Positions 1-8,196 of a stretch of DNA of 33,983 nt are shown piece by piece. The position numbers were made by a program, and so were the translations under genes. The stretch spans positions 1-33,983 of the forward strand of contig JAPLGZ010000137.1 in the NCBI GenBank assembly GCA_026389895.1, written 5' to 3'. The stretch comes from Chloroflexota bacterium (lineage in GTDB: Bacteria; Chloroflexota; Anaerolineae; Caldilineales; Caldilineaceae). How positions within the stretch are numbered: position 1 is the first letter of the stretch; each line of letters opens with the position of its first letter. The notes beneath the pieces are model-generated. The model searched no databases and was not told where the DNA came from. It was given only the letters and a program-made list of their open reading frames with translations.

Positions 1-2285
1 GACTGGAATAATTGGTCGTCTTCCGCCTGGAATTGCCTGGCCATCTCGGCGGGGAAAAAGGCAAAATTATCTTGGCCGATGGTCTCCTCGGGCGTCACCC
101 CAACCGCACGGGCACCGGCAAGATTGCACAAGACGGTGCGATGCGCGGTATCTTTAATATAAATGGAGTCAGGTAGGGTATCAATCAGCGTCCGCAGCAA
201 GTTGCGTTCTTCGGCCAACGCCGTTTGGACCTGTTTGCGCTCGGTGATATCACGAATCGTACAGACGAGCCGTGCCGTGCCGGTCACCGCTGCCGTGATC
301 GAGCTGATGCTCAGATCAGCGTCAAACACCGTACCATTTTTGCGATAGCAGCGCATTTCAACCGGTTGCCCTGCTTGTTCCTGCAGCGCCGTTTCGATGA
401 CAAGTTGCACGCGCGCGATATCATCGGTATGAATCAAGTCGTAGAGTGACCCAAAGTAGGCATCGGTGGGCGGACTAGCAAACAGCCGGTGGAAAGCGGC
501 GTTGGTCTGCTCGATGCGTAAATCGGCATGGACCAACAGAATGCCATCAGGGCTGTTATTTAAGATCCCTTCGACCCGTTCTTTGGCGTCATTGAGCTCG
601 GCCGTACGCGCCATGACCTTCTGTTCCAACTGATTCACATGCTCAGCATTTTCCAGCGCCAGGCCGGCGTAGTGGGCGAAGGCTTGGAGTTTTTCAAGAT
701 CTGAAGGCTGGAAATAATGAGGCGTGTCACTGTCTACTATCAGCAAACCGATGACCTCTCCCCGCATCGTAATCGGAATCCCAATCGACGAGCGAATCCA
801 CGCCGTACCCGGGATCGGGATCCAATCGTAGGCGGTTTGGGTATCTGGCACGAAATAGGGCTGCTTGTTGGCAAGCACATGTTTGTTTGCCAAATCTGCA
901 ATGGGAAACCAGTAATCTTTGAAATAGGCTTGGGCTTCCGGCGTAAAACCGCGCAGATAGGCCACATGCCCATACTCACCTTCAAAGAGAATAATGCTGC
1001 CGGCTGCGCTGGGCACGACGATGGCCGCCGCCTCCAGAATCTGCTGCATCACACGCTCCACCGTGAGGGAACCGGTGAGCGCCGCCAGGCTGTCGCGGAG
1101 CGCTGCTGCAAATTGGTGTTGTTCCCGCTCTGCCGCTTCGGCCGCTTTGCGTGCGGTAATATCTTGCAGCAAACCCGTGAAGTATTCGATCGTTCCGTCT
1201 GCACGCCGCATACATTTCACGGCAATGCTAGCATGGATAACCTGGCCGTCCTTGCGGATAAACCGTTTGTCAAGCGCATAACCGTCCATCTCCCCTGCCA
1301 AAATCTGATTGAATAGACTGACATCCGTGGCGAGATCGTCGGGATGGGTCAACTCGGCCCAAGTCATCTGGACCAGCTCTTGCCGTTCGTAGCCTAAGAT
1401 GGCGCATAGCTCGTCGTTGACCTCCAGCCACGTTTGTGTGGGTGAGGTGATGGCCATGCCGACGAGGCCCATTTCAAAGTAGCGCCGGAAGCGTTCCTCG
1501 CTGGCCCGCAGCGCTTCTTCTGTCCGCTTGCGCGCTGTGATGTCCTGGCCAATACTTAGGTTCGTACCGTTGGCCAGGCGAAGATTGGCAAAGGTCGTAT
1601 CAATTACCTGCCCATGCCGGGTGCGCAGGCGGAAATCGGCCCACTCGCCTGTGGCGGTGGCGACAAACGCCAGTGCCCGTTGCCGTTCCTGGGGGTCCGG
1701 ATAGAGCTGCTCAAACAGCGCCAGGTTATGTTGCTGAACTTCCGCGAGTGACCAGCCCAGCGTGCGCTCCCAGGCCCGATTGACCAGTTGGACGCGCCCC
1801 TCCGCGTCTAAGAGCCGAATCATGACCGGAATCTGGTCGAAGATGGTTTGGAGAAGCTCCTGCTGCTGACCGCACGCGGCTTCGGCCTGCTTACGCGCCG
1901 TAATGTCACTGAAGTGAACAATCAGGCCGGTCCCGTTCGGATAGGCGCGTACATCGAACCAGCGGTGAACAACAGGTGAGAAGTGTTCGAATGTGACTGA
2001 CCGGTGCTCCTGCCTCGCGCCAAGCAGTTCATCGTAGGCTGCGGTCCCGACGGCTTGGGGAAAGACCGCCCAGACGTTGCACCCCAGTAAATCGGCCCGG
2101 CACCGCCCCCAAATCTCCTCTGTCTTACCGTTCACATAAGTGATATGCCAGTGTTCATCAAGGGTGTAGAGCGCATCGCTTATGCACTCCAGGATCTCCA
2201 TCACCTGGGCGACCGGAAGCATTGTCCCCGGGTCACTGGGACTACCCTCCCTCTGGTTGTCGTGGTTCTTCTGTCTCTCTTCCAA
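1..2285 (-). CDS. Multi-PAS/GAF sensory protein, probably a sensor histidine kinase (C-terminus outside window)
   Basis: The minus strand is open without a stop from the window edge to about 2285, giving 761 codons. Domains from the N-terminus: PAS (residues about 22-122, with YTLDEHWHITYVNG), PAS (145-252), PAS (262-372, with FEMGLVGMAI and THPDDL), GAF (378-522, with SIGIPITMRGEVIGLL), a linker helix, PAS (570-690) and the start of another PAS (from about 700, TLPDSIYIKD). PAS units are joined by the usual ITARK/ITERK linkers. The output domain lies beyond base 1; a histidine kinase or GGDEF domain is likely from the family pattern but not seen. I chose a TTG at 2285 because AGGGGAGAG lies 6-8 nt upstream; an ATG at 2222 is the alternative. 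No transmembrane segment is visible, so sensing is probably cytoplasmic through PAS/GAF ligands. Confidence 0.9.
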   Translation of the reverse strand, partial: MEERQKNHDNQREGSPSDPGTMLPVAQVMEILECISDALYTLDEHWHITYVNGKTEEIWGRCRADLLGCNVWAVFPQAVGTAAYDELLGARQEHRSVTFEHFSPVVHRWFDVRAYPNGTGLIVHFSDITARKQAEAACGQQQELLQTIFDQIPVMIRLLDAEGRVQLVNRAWERTLGWSLAEVQQHNLALFEQLYPDPQERQRALAFVATATGEWADFRLRTRHGQVIDTTFANLRLANGTNLSIGQDITARKRTEEALRASEERFRRYFEMGLVGMAITSPTQTWLEVNDELCAILGYERQELVQMTWAELTHPDDLATDVSLFNQILAGEMDGYALDKRFIRKDGQVIHASIAVKCMRRADGTIEYFTGLLQDITARKAAEAAEREQHQFAAALRDSLAALTGSLTVERVMQQILEAAAIVVPSAAGSIILFEGEYGHVAYLRGFTPEAQAYFKDYWFPIADLANKHVLANKQPYFVPDTQTAYDWIPIPGTAWIRSSIGIPITMRGEVIGLLIVDSDTPHYFQPSDLEKLQAFAHYAGLALENAEHVNQLEQKVMARTAELNDAKERVEGILNNSPDGILLVHADLRIEQTNAAFHRLFASPPTDAYFGSLYDLIHTDDIARVQLVIETALQEQAGQPVEMRCYRKNGTVFDADLSISSITAAVTGTARLVCTIRDITERKQVQTALAEERNLLRTLIDTLPDSIYIKDTAHRTVLCNLAGARAVGVTPEETIGQDNFAFFPAEMARQFQAEDDQLFQ

Positions 2286-2469
2286 TGTGAACTCTCCCCT
2301 GCTAGATCGATCGTAGGAAGATCCATCCTTAGGCAACTAAACTCCAATCAGCATGAGAACGCGAATATTGTATCGCTCATTAATGCCTACCCTTTTTACG
2401 CTTTTTACTTGGTTTTAGGACTAGGGGGAGTATTTGAACGAAAACCTAAGGTTTTGCATTTGGAGCTTA

Positions 2470-2558
2470 GGGTCTGAGCGAAAATAACCTAGACAAAATT
2501 TGCGTGACATCCAGTGTAATTGAGCAAAAATTCGCATAGGTTATTTTCGCTCAGACCC
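2470..2558. mobile_element. Miniature inverted-repeat element with Tn3-like ends
   Basis: Two perfect 22-bp inverted repeats (2470-2491 and 2537-2558) bound an 89-bp non-coding unit. Both ends begin, reading inward, with GGGTCTGAGCGAAAATAACC. Weaker similarity continues beyond the 22 bp (C, A/G, AA, A/T, TTT pattern), so the full ends may be close to the 38 bp of Tn3-family elements. The nearby Tn3-type transposase fragment and resolvase support that link. No 5-bp target duplication is seen (flanks gctta and aagtc). Alternatively, one arm is simply the outer end of the decayed transposon to the right. Confidence 0.6.
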
Positions 2559-2633
2559 AAGTCAAACCTTGATATCAAGATTATTTTGTTTGAGCGTAAG
2601 CACGTAACGCAGCCACGCCTTGCGCTGATGTTT

Positions 2634-2996
2634 CTATGTCCCCTTCAAAGATAACTTCAAACACATCATCGATAAGGTAGGAGAAACTAGGCTGATGATT
2701 TCAGCAATTAGCGGCTTTTCGCTTTGCATGGTAAAGTTGCCGCCCAGGTAAGCACCCACAAGCTGTAGTAATCTCTGCTTCCGCTCTAGATCGCGGGGCA
2801 AGCAGGCCGTTTGGGGGATATTGAGCTGCTGCGCAACATAGGCAATCACACCCAGGGGCACATCGATCGGATTAGACAAAAATGCGCCGAGAAAGCGTAC
2901 TGTGCCAAGCTGAAGTGCAAAGCCTAAGCGGTTATGATCCCCGCGATGCTGCGTGATGAGAGCCAAATCATGGTCATCAAAATGGGAATAGCGCAC
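2634..2996 (-). pseudogene. Tn3-family transposase fragment (N-terminal DUF4158-like region)
   Basis: About 120 codons match the recognisable N-terminal block of Tn3-family TnpA proteins: the run [20 protein letters not shown] followed by [23 protein letters not shown] full TnpA is close to 1000 residues, so this is a small remnant. It has no proper start (a stop lies two codons upstream of the GTG at 2996), and after about residue 85 the sequence stops resembling the family. A second short open frame on the same strand (about 2697-2581, ending ALRAYAQTK) overlaps its end and may be from another broken gene. It sits head-to-head with the resolvase, the usual tnpA/tnpR arrangement. Confidence 0.75.
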
Positions 2997-3149
2997 GTCT
3001 CATCAAACGACCGTTTGTTGGAAACAGCCTCGGTCTCTATCACCCAGGCTGTGAAATCCCCCAAAAATATGTTCCATTTTACCATCTCATCTTTTATAAT
3101 ATCATTAACGCGATTGAATCACTCAAAAATGATACATCAAGTGAATGTA
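2997..3149. promoter_or_regulatory. Candidate res site / divergent tnpA-tnpR control region
   Basis: This AT-rich gap separates the divergent transposase fragment and resolvase, which is where Tn3-type elements keep the resolution site and both promoters. I cannot assign the three resolvase-binding subsites from the sequence; the call rests on position and base composition only. Confidence 0.3.
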
Positions 3150-3173
3150 ATGGATGAGGCAAAAGTTAGGCTT

Positions 3174-3758
3174 ATGGGAAAGTTGATCGGATATGCCCGT
3201 GTGAGTACGGGAGAGCAGGATGTACAACTTCAGCTCGATGCCCTGAAGATAGCCGGGTGCGCTGAAGACCATGTTTTCGTTGACAAGGCCTCTGGTACTC
3301 GTTCTGGCCGGCCAGGCCTTGACGCATGTCTGGCCCTGTTGAAACCAGGCGATACGCTTGTCGTTTGGCGCCTCGACCGCCTTGGGCGTTCCATGTCTCA
3401 CCTGGTCACAATGGTCGAGGCGTTGCTCAGCCAGCAGATTGGCTTCCGGTCATTGTGTGACAGTGCCATTGACACCACGACCGCATCGGGTGAGTTGATG
3501 TTTAACATTTTCTCGGCCTTAGCTCAGTTTGAGCGCCGACTCATTCAGGAGCGAACACGAGCAGGCCTCTCCGCTGCCCGAGCGCGCGGCAGAAAGGGAG
3601 GACGTCAGCCGATAAGCCCGGATGATCCCCGCGTAAAAACAGCCAAATACATGCATAAAAAACGCGATATCAGCATCAAGCAGATCTGTGAGACACTCAA
3701 GATTTCGCGACCCACCTTCTACCGCTATCTCGCCCTTCCTGACCCTGTTAATCCTTAA
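3174..3758 (+). CDS. Serine resolvase/invertase (Tn3 TnpR type)
   Basis: This 194-residue small serine recombinase has the catalytic N-terminal motif IGYARVSTGEQ (nucleophilic serine in YARVS), the VWRLDRLGRS segment and the SALAQFERRLIQERTRAGL dimerisation/E-helix region. It ends with a Hin-type helix-turn-helix (SIKQICETLKISRPTFYRYL) that binds the crossover site. Length is normal for the family, so it is probably intact. I chose ATG 3174 because family members begin a few residues before IGYARVS; ATG 3150 is also possible, and the upstream extension to 2934 is not family sequence. It stands divergent to a broken Tn3-type transposase and is the only intact gene of that element. The true role may now be resolution or inversion in trans. 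Confidence 0.9.
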   Translation: MGKLIGYARVSTGEQDVQLQLDALKIAGCAEDHVFVDKASGTRSGRPGLDACLALLKPGDTLVVWRLDRLGRSMSHLVTMVEALLSQQIGFRSLCDSAIDTTTASGELMFNIFSALAQFERRLIQERTRAGLSAARARGRKGGRQPISPDDPRVKTAKYMHKKRDISIKQICETLKISRPTFYRYLALPDPVNP

Positions 3759-4084
3759 CGCAACTTTTTGCTCCAATAATTAGAGTTGCTCCTTAATAAC
3801 TTGCCATCAGAGTAAATCCCTTTTGGTCACTAGAGGCGAGTTTTTATAAAGGAACAACCCTATTGTTATGGCCCTATTCCAAAAGCATTGGAGATTCAAC
3901 TTACCCCCGATGAAATGAAATCGTTGGGGGAAGCTTATCGTCCGCATCCGGTGTTGGGCCATTAGGACGACGCAACCTCTCTTCTCGGCTGGGAGGGAGA
4001 CTGGCACAGGACAGAACAAGTAGTTCCTTTTGTCTGCCAAACAGTTCCCTCCCTCACCCACGGCAGGGTAAGGGCGGGGTTGCG
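3759..4084. other. Gene-free gap with decayed sequence and a weak hairpin
   Basis: Apart from the aldo/keto reductase remnant listed separately, no gene is supported. Near 4051-4074, CCCTCACCC and GGGTAAGGG form a 9-bp stem with one mismatch just past the stop of the minus-strand hydrolase. It could end that transcript, but there is no T-run. Confidence 0.4.
3879..3965 (+). pseudogene. Aldo/keto reductase C-terminal remnant
   Basis: The frame ending at the TAG (3963-3965) reads PKALEIQLTPDEMKSLGEAY followed by RPHPVLGH and stop. Aldo/keto reductases of the YhdN/Tas type typically end with such an 'LDIxLTPEExxxLEEPYxPHPVxGH' tail. Only about 28 codons are recognisable; upstream codons in the frame do not look like the family. 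It is best read as the stump of a gene destroyed by the neighbouring mobile element or a deletion. Confidence 0.55.
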
Positions 4085-4711
4085 CTACATATCCCAGGCC
4101 GCATCGCCAAAAAAGTCGCCGTGATCTTTCTGCAAAAATGCTTCAATGGCCGGGCGGAGATCACCCAGCCGGAATTCGGGGCCGTGGCCGGGATAGCAAA
4201 TGGTCTCATCTGGCCAACGCAAGATAATATGGCGTAGGGTGGCTAGCGTTGTCTGAAAACCTTCAGATGACCAGGTTTTGCCAGGCCCGCCTTTGAAAAT
4301 CGTGTCGCCGACGATCACTCGGTTGTCGCCTTCGAGGGCAAAACTAAGCATGTCGTCGATATGGCCGGGCGTGTAGTAGGCGCGCAATGTATGTTTGCCC
4401 ACCTCCACTGTGTCAGCGTCGGCCAACACGCGATCAATTGCAAACCCTTTTGGCAGCACATTGCTATGTGCCATCACAGGCACATTCAACCGTTTGCGCA
4501 TCTCGTCCAGCGCCCCCACATGATCCTTGTGGGTATGGGTGAGCAGAATGGCGATTGGCGTGCTACCTTGCAACATTTCGGTCAAGATATCGGGATCGGC
4601 GCCCGGATCAAAGAGAACACTTTCGTTCGTGTGCGGACAGATCAAAGCATAGGTGTTCATCGGCCACGGGCCCACTTGGCGTTCGCGAAGTTCTAGCATG
4701 GATGTTTGCAT
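4085..4711 (-). CDS. MBL-fold metallo-hydrolase (glyoxalase II-like)
   Basis: This protein of about 208 residues carries the metallo-beta-lactamase zinc motif THTHKDHVG, followed in order by the third-ligand region (YYTPGHIDDM), the bridging aspartate (VGDTIFKGGPGKT) and the final histidine (CYPGHGPE). The set matches glyoxalase II-like thioester hydrolases; the substrate cannot be read. There is no signal peptide, so it is cytoplasmic. Two adjacent ATGs (4714, 4711) follow an AAGGAA; 4711 has the better 7-nt spacing, and a TTG at 4735 is less likely. It diverges from the enolase-family gene, and both appear to be driven from the same inverted-repeat promoter region, which hints at co-regulation. 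Confidence 0.88.
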   Translation of the reverse strand: MQTSMLELRERQVGPWPMNTYALICPHTNESVLFDPGADPDILTEMLQGSTPIAILLTHTHKDHVGALDEMRKRLNVPVMAHSNVLPKGFAIDRVLADADTVEVGKHTLRAYYTPGHIDDMLSFALEGDNRVIVGDTIFKGGPGKTWSSEGFQTTLATLRHIILRWPDETICYPGHGPEFRLGDLRPAIEAFLQKDHGDFFGDAAWDM

Positions 4712-4778
4712 CATCAGTTCCTTTGCGTGTATCAATAACGACAGCTAAATTGCTGCGCAGATTCGTTACCATGACTCA

Positions 4779-4857
4779 ATTGTACCTGATCTTGTGCCCG
4801 AATTGTCAATCAACCTTTTGCCGCTTGATTGACAATTCGGGCACAACCTTGTATATT
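4779..4857. promoter_or_regulatory. Divergent promoter pair inside a 22-bp perfect inverted repeat
   Basis: Arms 4792-4813 and 4825-4846 are exact reverse complements with an 11-nt spacer. The right arm contains TTGACA (4829-4834), and TATATT follows at 4852-4857 with a 17-nt spacer: a near-consensus plus-strand promoter for the enolase-family gene. The left arm mirrors this on the minus strand, with TTGACA at 4809-4804 and TACAAT at 4784-4779 (19-nt spacer), aimed at the hydrolase gene. Each arm also contains ATTGACAAT-type dyad sequence, so it may be a regulator-binding site. Confidence 0.6.
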
Positions 4858-4938
4858 CATGCCACCTACCAATCCATTTTCTAGCAATTAGTGCCGACAA
4901 AAATCTCACTTCTAATCATTCATACGGAGCTTTATGGG

Positions 4939-6099
4939 ATGAAAATTACTTCGATTAAAACCGCTGCCACGGTCGGTCATGGCATGCATCTCTGGGTTAA
5001 AATAGAGACGGATGCTGGTGTGACGGGTCTGGGCGAATGTGTCCATGGCGGCACCCAGGCGATTGCGACGATTGAATACCTGGCCCCCAAGTTAATCGGT
5101 CGCGACCCGTTTGCGATTGACGCCATCTTTGAGGAGATGCGTCGTGGGCATGTCTTTGACGGTGGCACGGGTGGCGCGCTGATTACGGCGCTCACCGGCA
5201 TTGAAATTGCCTTGTGGGACTTAAAAGGTAAGGCGCTCGGCGTACCACTCTATGAATTAATGGGCGGCAAATTCCGTGACAAAATCTGGGTCTATGCCGA
5301 CTGCGAAGTTGATCCGGGCATGGATTTTGACCAGATTAAACATGTCGTAGACGACGTGATGGAACGCGGCTTTACAGCGCTCAAAATTGACATTGATATC
5401 GGCGCCTATAGCACCACGCGCGGCACCCAGACCTTTACCGTGGTCAAGGATAAATTTAATTATACCGCTGGGCAGATCGAACATGAGCGGATGATTGAAT
5501 TGGTGGATATGGTGACACGCGCCGCCGGCCCAGGCATGGCCGTCGCCGTCGATATTCACACCCGTTTGGACGTGACCAGCGCGATCCGTGTGGCGACCGA
5601 TCTGGCGCCCTATCACCTGATGTGGCTCGAAGAACCGGTGCCGCCGGAAAATGTTGATGCCATGCGCGAGGTCAAGCAGCATAGCAAAAACCCGATCTGC
5701 GCCGGTGAGAACCTCTATCTGCGCCACGGTTTGCGCGAATTGATCGAGAAACAGGCCGTCGATATTATCATGCCAGATTTGCCCAAATGCGGCGGTCTAA
5801 GCGAAGGGCGAAAAAGTGCCAACCTGGCCGAATTGTATTACATTGCCTTTGCCCCACACAACGTCTCATCGCCGATTGGGACGATGGCCTCGGCCCATGT
5901 CTGCGCCAGCGTGCCCAACTTCCTCGTGCTCGAATACCATTGGTTGCATCGCAACTATTGGACGACGATCATCAAGGAGAAGGATGACATTATCAAAAAT
6001 GGCTACATTACCATGAATGATCGCCCCGGCATCGGCGTCGAATTGGACGAAGAAGTGGCCAGCCAATATCAATACCCAGGGACAACCTGGTTTAAGTAA
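4939..6099 (+). CDS. Mandelate racemase/muconate lactonizing enzyme family protein (sugar-acid dehydratase-like)
   Basis: This enolase-superfamily enzyme has 386 residues, a normal length. The capping domain is followed by the barrel motifs: catalytic lysine region ALKIDIDIG, metal ligands in VAVDIHTR (Asp), WLEEPVPPEN (Glu) and ICAGEN (Glu), then MPDLPKCGG and FAPHNVSSPIG, whose histidine is the usual general acid/base. The pattern is closest to D-galactonate/L-fuconate-type acid-sugar dehydratases, which abstract the proton alpha to a carboxylate with Mg2+. The exact sugar acid cannot be decided. The start at ATG 4939 follows GGAG by 9 nt and gives the typical MKIT beginning; the GTG at 4891 is less likely. 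It is divergent from an MBL hydrolase. Confidence 0.9.
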   Translation: MKITSIKTAATVGHGMHLWVKIETDAGVTGLGECVHGGTQAIATIEYLAPKLIGRDPFAIDAIFEEMRRGHVFDGGTGGALITALTGIEIALWDLKGKALGVPLYELMGGKFRDKIWVYADCEVDPGMDFDQIKHVVDDVMERGFTALKIDIDIGAYSTTRGTQTFTVVKDKFNYTAGQIEHERMIELVDMVTRAAGPGMAVAVDIHTRLDVTSAIRVATDLAPYHLMWLEEPVPPENVDAMREVKQHSKNPICAGENLYLRHGLRELIEKQAVDIIMPDLPKCGGLSEGRKSANLAELYYIAFAPHNVSSPIGTMASAHVCASVPNFLVLEYHWLHRNYWTTIIKEKDDIIKNGYITMNDRPGIGVELDEEVASQYQYPGTTWFK

Positions 6100-6121
6100 G
6101 CGAAATATCCGTTGCTGGCCG

Positions 6122-6153
6122 TTGCCGAAAATCTCAAAATGAGATAATATTGT
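6122..6153 (+). promoter_or_regulatory. higBA promoter and operator candidate
   Basis: TTGCCG (6122-6127), a 17-nt spacer and TAATAT (6145-6150) form a plausible promoter. The dyad ATCTC-N5-GAGAT (6131-6145) lies between the two boxes, where the antitoxin would repress. Transcription would begin about at the higB ATG (6154), and no ribosome binding site precedes it, so the toxin mRNA may be leaderless. Confidence 0.45.
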
Positions 6154-6441
6154 ATGCATGTTATTTTGCTAAAACCACTACGCGAGTTTTGGGAACGGCA
6201 TCCGGATAGTAAAATTGCGCTTACGCGTTGGTTTAAAGCGTTGGAACAGGATAATTTTCATAGCTTTCGTGAATTACGAGCAACTTTTCCATCGGCAGAC
6301 AAGGTTGACGATCTGATCGTATTCAATATCGGAGGTAATAAGTATCGCCTTATTGCCTCCATTCATTTTGACCGTGGCAAAGTATATATTCGGCATATGC
6401 TTACGCATCAAGAATATGACCGAGAAGGCTGGAAAGAATGA
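6154..6441 (+). CDS. higB: HigB-type toxin, mRNA interferase
   Basis: This 95-residue basic protein has the HigB_toxin pattern: LREFWERHPDS near the start, central FPSADKVDDLIVFNIGGNKYRLI and terminal VYIRHMLTHQEYD. In this RelE-superfamily group the toxin cleaves mRNA on the ribosome. Toxin-first order and the 4-nt overlap (ATGA) with the downstream antitoxin are typical of higBA. No Shine-Dalgarno is seen before the ATG. Length and key segments look complete, so it is probably functional. Confidence 0.93.
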   Translation: MHVILLKPLREFWERHPDSKIALTRWFKALEQDNFHSFRELRATFPSADKVDDLIVFNIGGNKYRLIASIHFDRGKVYIRHMLTHQEYDREGWKE

Positions 6442-6845
6442 GTACTTCGGTCCTGGAAATGCAGGATATTCAAACACACTGGGCAAACATTGCTCCGTTG
6501 CTGTCAATTCACAACGAGCAAGCCTACGAACAAGCTATTGTGTATCTCAATCGGCTGCTGGATGAAATCGGCACCGATCAGAGTCACCCTTTGTATGAAT
6601 TGCTAGACACACTTGGCACATTGATCCATGCCTATGAGCAAGCACATTACACGATGCCCGAAGCTGGTGGAGTTGACATGTTGCGCTTTTTTATGGAGGA
6701 ACATCAATTAACCCAGCGCGATCTGCCAGAGCTTGGTTCGCAGGGCGTAGTATCGGAGATCCTCAACGGCAAACGTGAACTGAATCTACGTCAGATTCGG
6801 GCACTGGCGCAGCGTTTTCATACATCACCTGGAATGTTTCTATAA
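6438..6845 (+). CDS. higA: HigA-type antitoxin with C-terminal helix-turn-helix
   Basis: This 135-residue acidic protein starts inside the toxin stop codon. The N-terminal half is helical; the C-terminal part (about 85-135) is an XRE-type helix-turn-helix (FFMEEHQLTQRDLPELGSQ, then VVSEILNGKRELNLRQIRAL), ending PGMFL as HigA proteins do. By family knowledge it binds HigB to neutralise it and represses the operon. The ATCTC/GAGAT dyad in the promoter is its likely operator. Confidence 0.92.
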   Translation: MSTSVLEMQDIQTHWANIAPLLSIHNEQAYEQAIVYLNRLLDEIGTDQSHPLYELLDTLGTLIHAYEQAHYTMPEAGGVDMLRFFMEEHQLTQRDLPELGSQGVVSEILNGKRELNLRQIRALAQRFHTSPGMFL

Positions 6846-6887
6846 AACAGATTTTTAGCGATTTAATAAAATTATAAGAAAGGTTTT

Positions 6888-8150
6888 ATGAAGCGTCCAT
6901 CTGGCTTACTTGTCTATCTTCTGCCCCTATTACTGGCCGGTTGTGTCCACATTATGATTCCAGTGCCGATCTTCCTCGCCGACAAGCCAAGCAGTGCCGC
7001 TGTCGCACCCACGCCCGTCGCGCAATCGCCCCAAGCCATCACGCCAACCAGGGCCTTGACGACAACCCAGGTGACCACCACGACGCCATCTGTAGCGACC
7101 ACACAGACGATCTCTTCAGAACATCTAAGCCAGGCGCTGGCATTGACGCCCACCGATGCCCGCGCCGCCTATTTTACGGATTGGAGCGTCATCAAAGAGT
7201 ATAAAGGGTTGACAGCGCTAAACAGTAAAAGCCCCATTGATCAACAGACCGAATTCGTGTTGGCACTTAGCAAGGATCAGGCGGCGCCCAACGGCTATGG
7301 CGCGCGCGCCTTTCTCCGTTTTGCCGACACGTGGTCGTGGAACTCAACCGATCTGGCCTGGGAAGTGGCCATTGACAGCGCACGTGCCACTGTGCATATT
7401 CTTAAATTTCGTGATGATTTTGACTTTGCGCCTGTGGTGGCGCACTTTACCGAACGTGGCTTTCAGCAACAGGCGCTTGATGGCGCAACCGTCTACACCC
7501 ATACCCCAGCTTTATCGGAAGATTGGTTTACGATTGGTGAATTGAGCATCGCCAATACGGCCGTCATTTCAGAAGAAAAAATCTTTGTTCTTTCGAGCGA
7601 AATGGCAAGCGTCCAAGCCGTGCTCGATCTCTATCTCAAAAAGACCACCGCCCTCGATAATGATGCGGATGTGCGCGCCACGGTGGCTGGGTTAGGGAAT
7701 ATTGCTGCCGCGGTTATTACACCGGGCATTGATACTTGTCGCGGGTTAAGTTTTGAGGCGATCAGCGAGCAACTGCGCCAGACTAACCAAATTACCGACA
7801 CACAAGTGACTGAATTGAAAGAGCAATTGTTGGGTGATGCGCAATTTCATATGTACAATGGGTTTGCGATTGGTTACCAATACATAGATGGTAAACCCAG
7901 TGGCGTCTTGGTGCTGCATTACCCAAGAGCCGCCGATGCCCAGGCCGATTTAGAGCCGCGCCGCGCTGCTGCCGAAAAGCGCGTCAGCTTGGTCGCCAGC
8001 GCGCCTTATACCGACACCCTGTTCAGTCTAGACTCAGCCGCGGTCAGTGGCAATAATCTGCTCTTTCGGCTGCATCCACACGAAGACCAGCCATCACGCC
8101 TGTTTCAGATGTTTTTCTACCGGGATATGGCTTTTGCCGGTTGCCCGTAA
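6888..8150 (+). CDS. Lipoprotein of unknown function
   Basis: A good ribosome site (AGAAAGG, 4 nt before the ATG) precedes a 420-residue protein. It begins with a lipoprotein signal peptide: KR at the N-terminus, a hydrophobic run and the lipobox LLAGC with the acylated cysteine at about residue 19. Residues 40-75 are a Thr/Pro/Ala-rich linker, then comes a folded domain of about 340 residues. That domain contains TDWSVIKEYKGLT, EVAIDSARATVHILKFRDDFDF and GFAIGYQYIDGKPSGVLVLHY. I do not recognise the family. It is expected on the outer face of the cytoplasmic membrane. It stands alone after higA and faces the minus-strand lyase. Confidence 0.85.
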   Translation: MKRPSGLLVYLLPLLLAGCVHIMIPVPIFLADKPSSAAVAPTPVAQSPQAITPTRALTTTQVTTTTPSVATTQTISSEHLSQALALTPTDARAAYFTDWSVIKEYKGLTALNSKSPIDQQTEFVLALSKDQAAPNGYGARAFLRFADTWSWNSTDLAWEVAIDSARATVHILKFRDDFDFAPVVAHFTERGFQQQALDGATVYTHTPALSEDWFTIGELSIANTAVISEEKIFVLSSEMASVQAVLDLYLKKTTALDNDADVRATVAGLGNIAAAVITPGIDTCRGLSFEAISEQLRQTNQITDTQVTELKEQLLGDAQFHMYNGFAIGYQYIDGKPSGVLVLHYPRAADAQADLEPRRAAAEKRVSLVASAPYTDTLFSLDSAAVSGNNLLFRLHPHEDQPSRLFQMFFYRDMAFAGCP

Positions 8151-8196
8151 CGGAAGAATGGGGTAAGGAGTGGGCGAAAGTGGGGTTGGTTAAATT

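Noticed and set aside
717-1316. 199-codon plus-strand open frame
   Set aside because: It lies wholly antisense to the PAS/GAF sensor, whose frame shows clear domain motifs; it has no family resemblance.
2934-3149. N-terminal extension of the resolvase to an upstream ATG
   Set aside because: The extra residues do not resemble serine recombinases, which start just before IGYARVS, and the region is the expected res/promoter gap.
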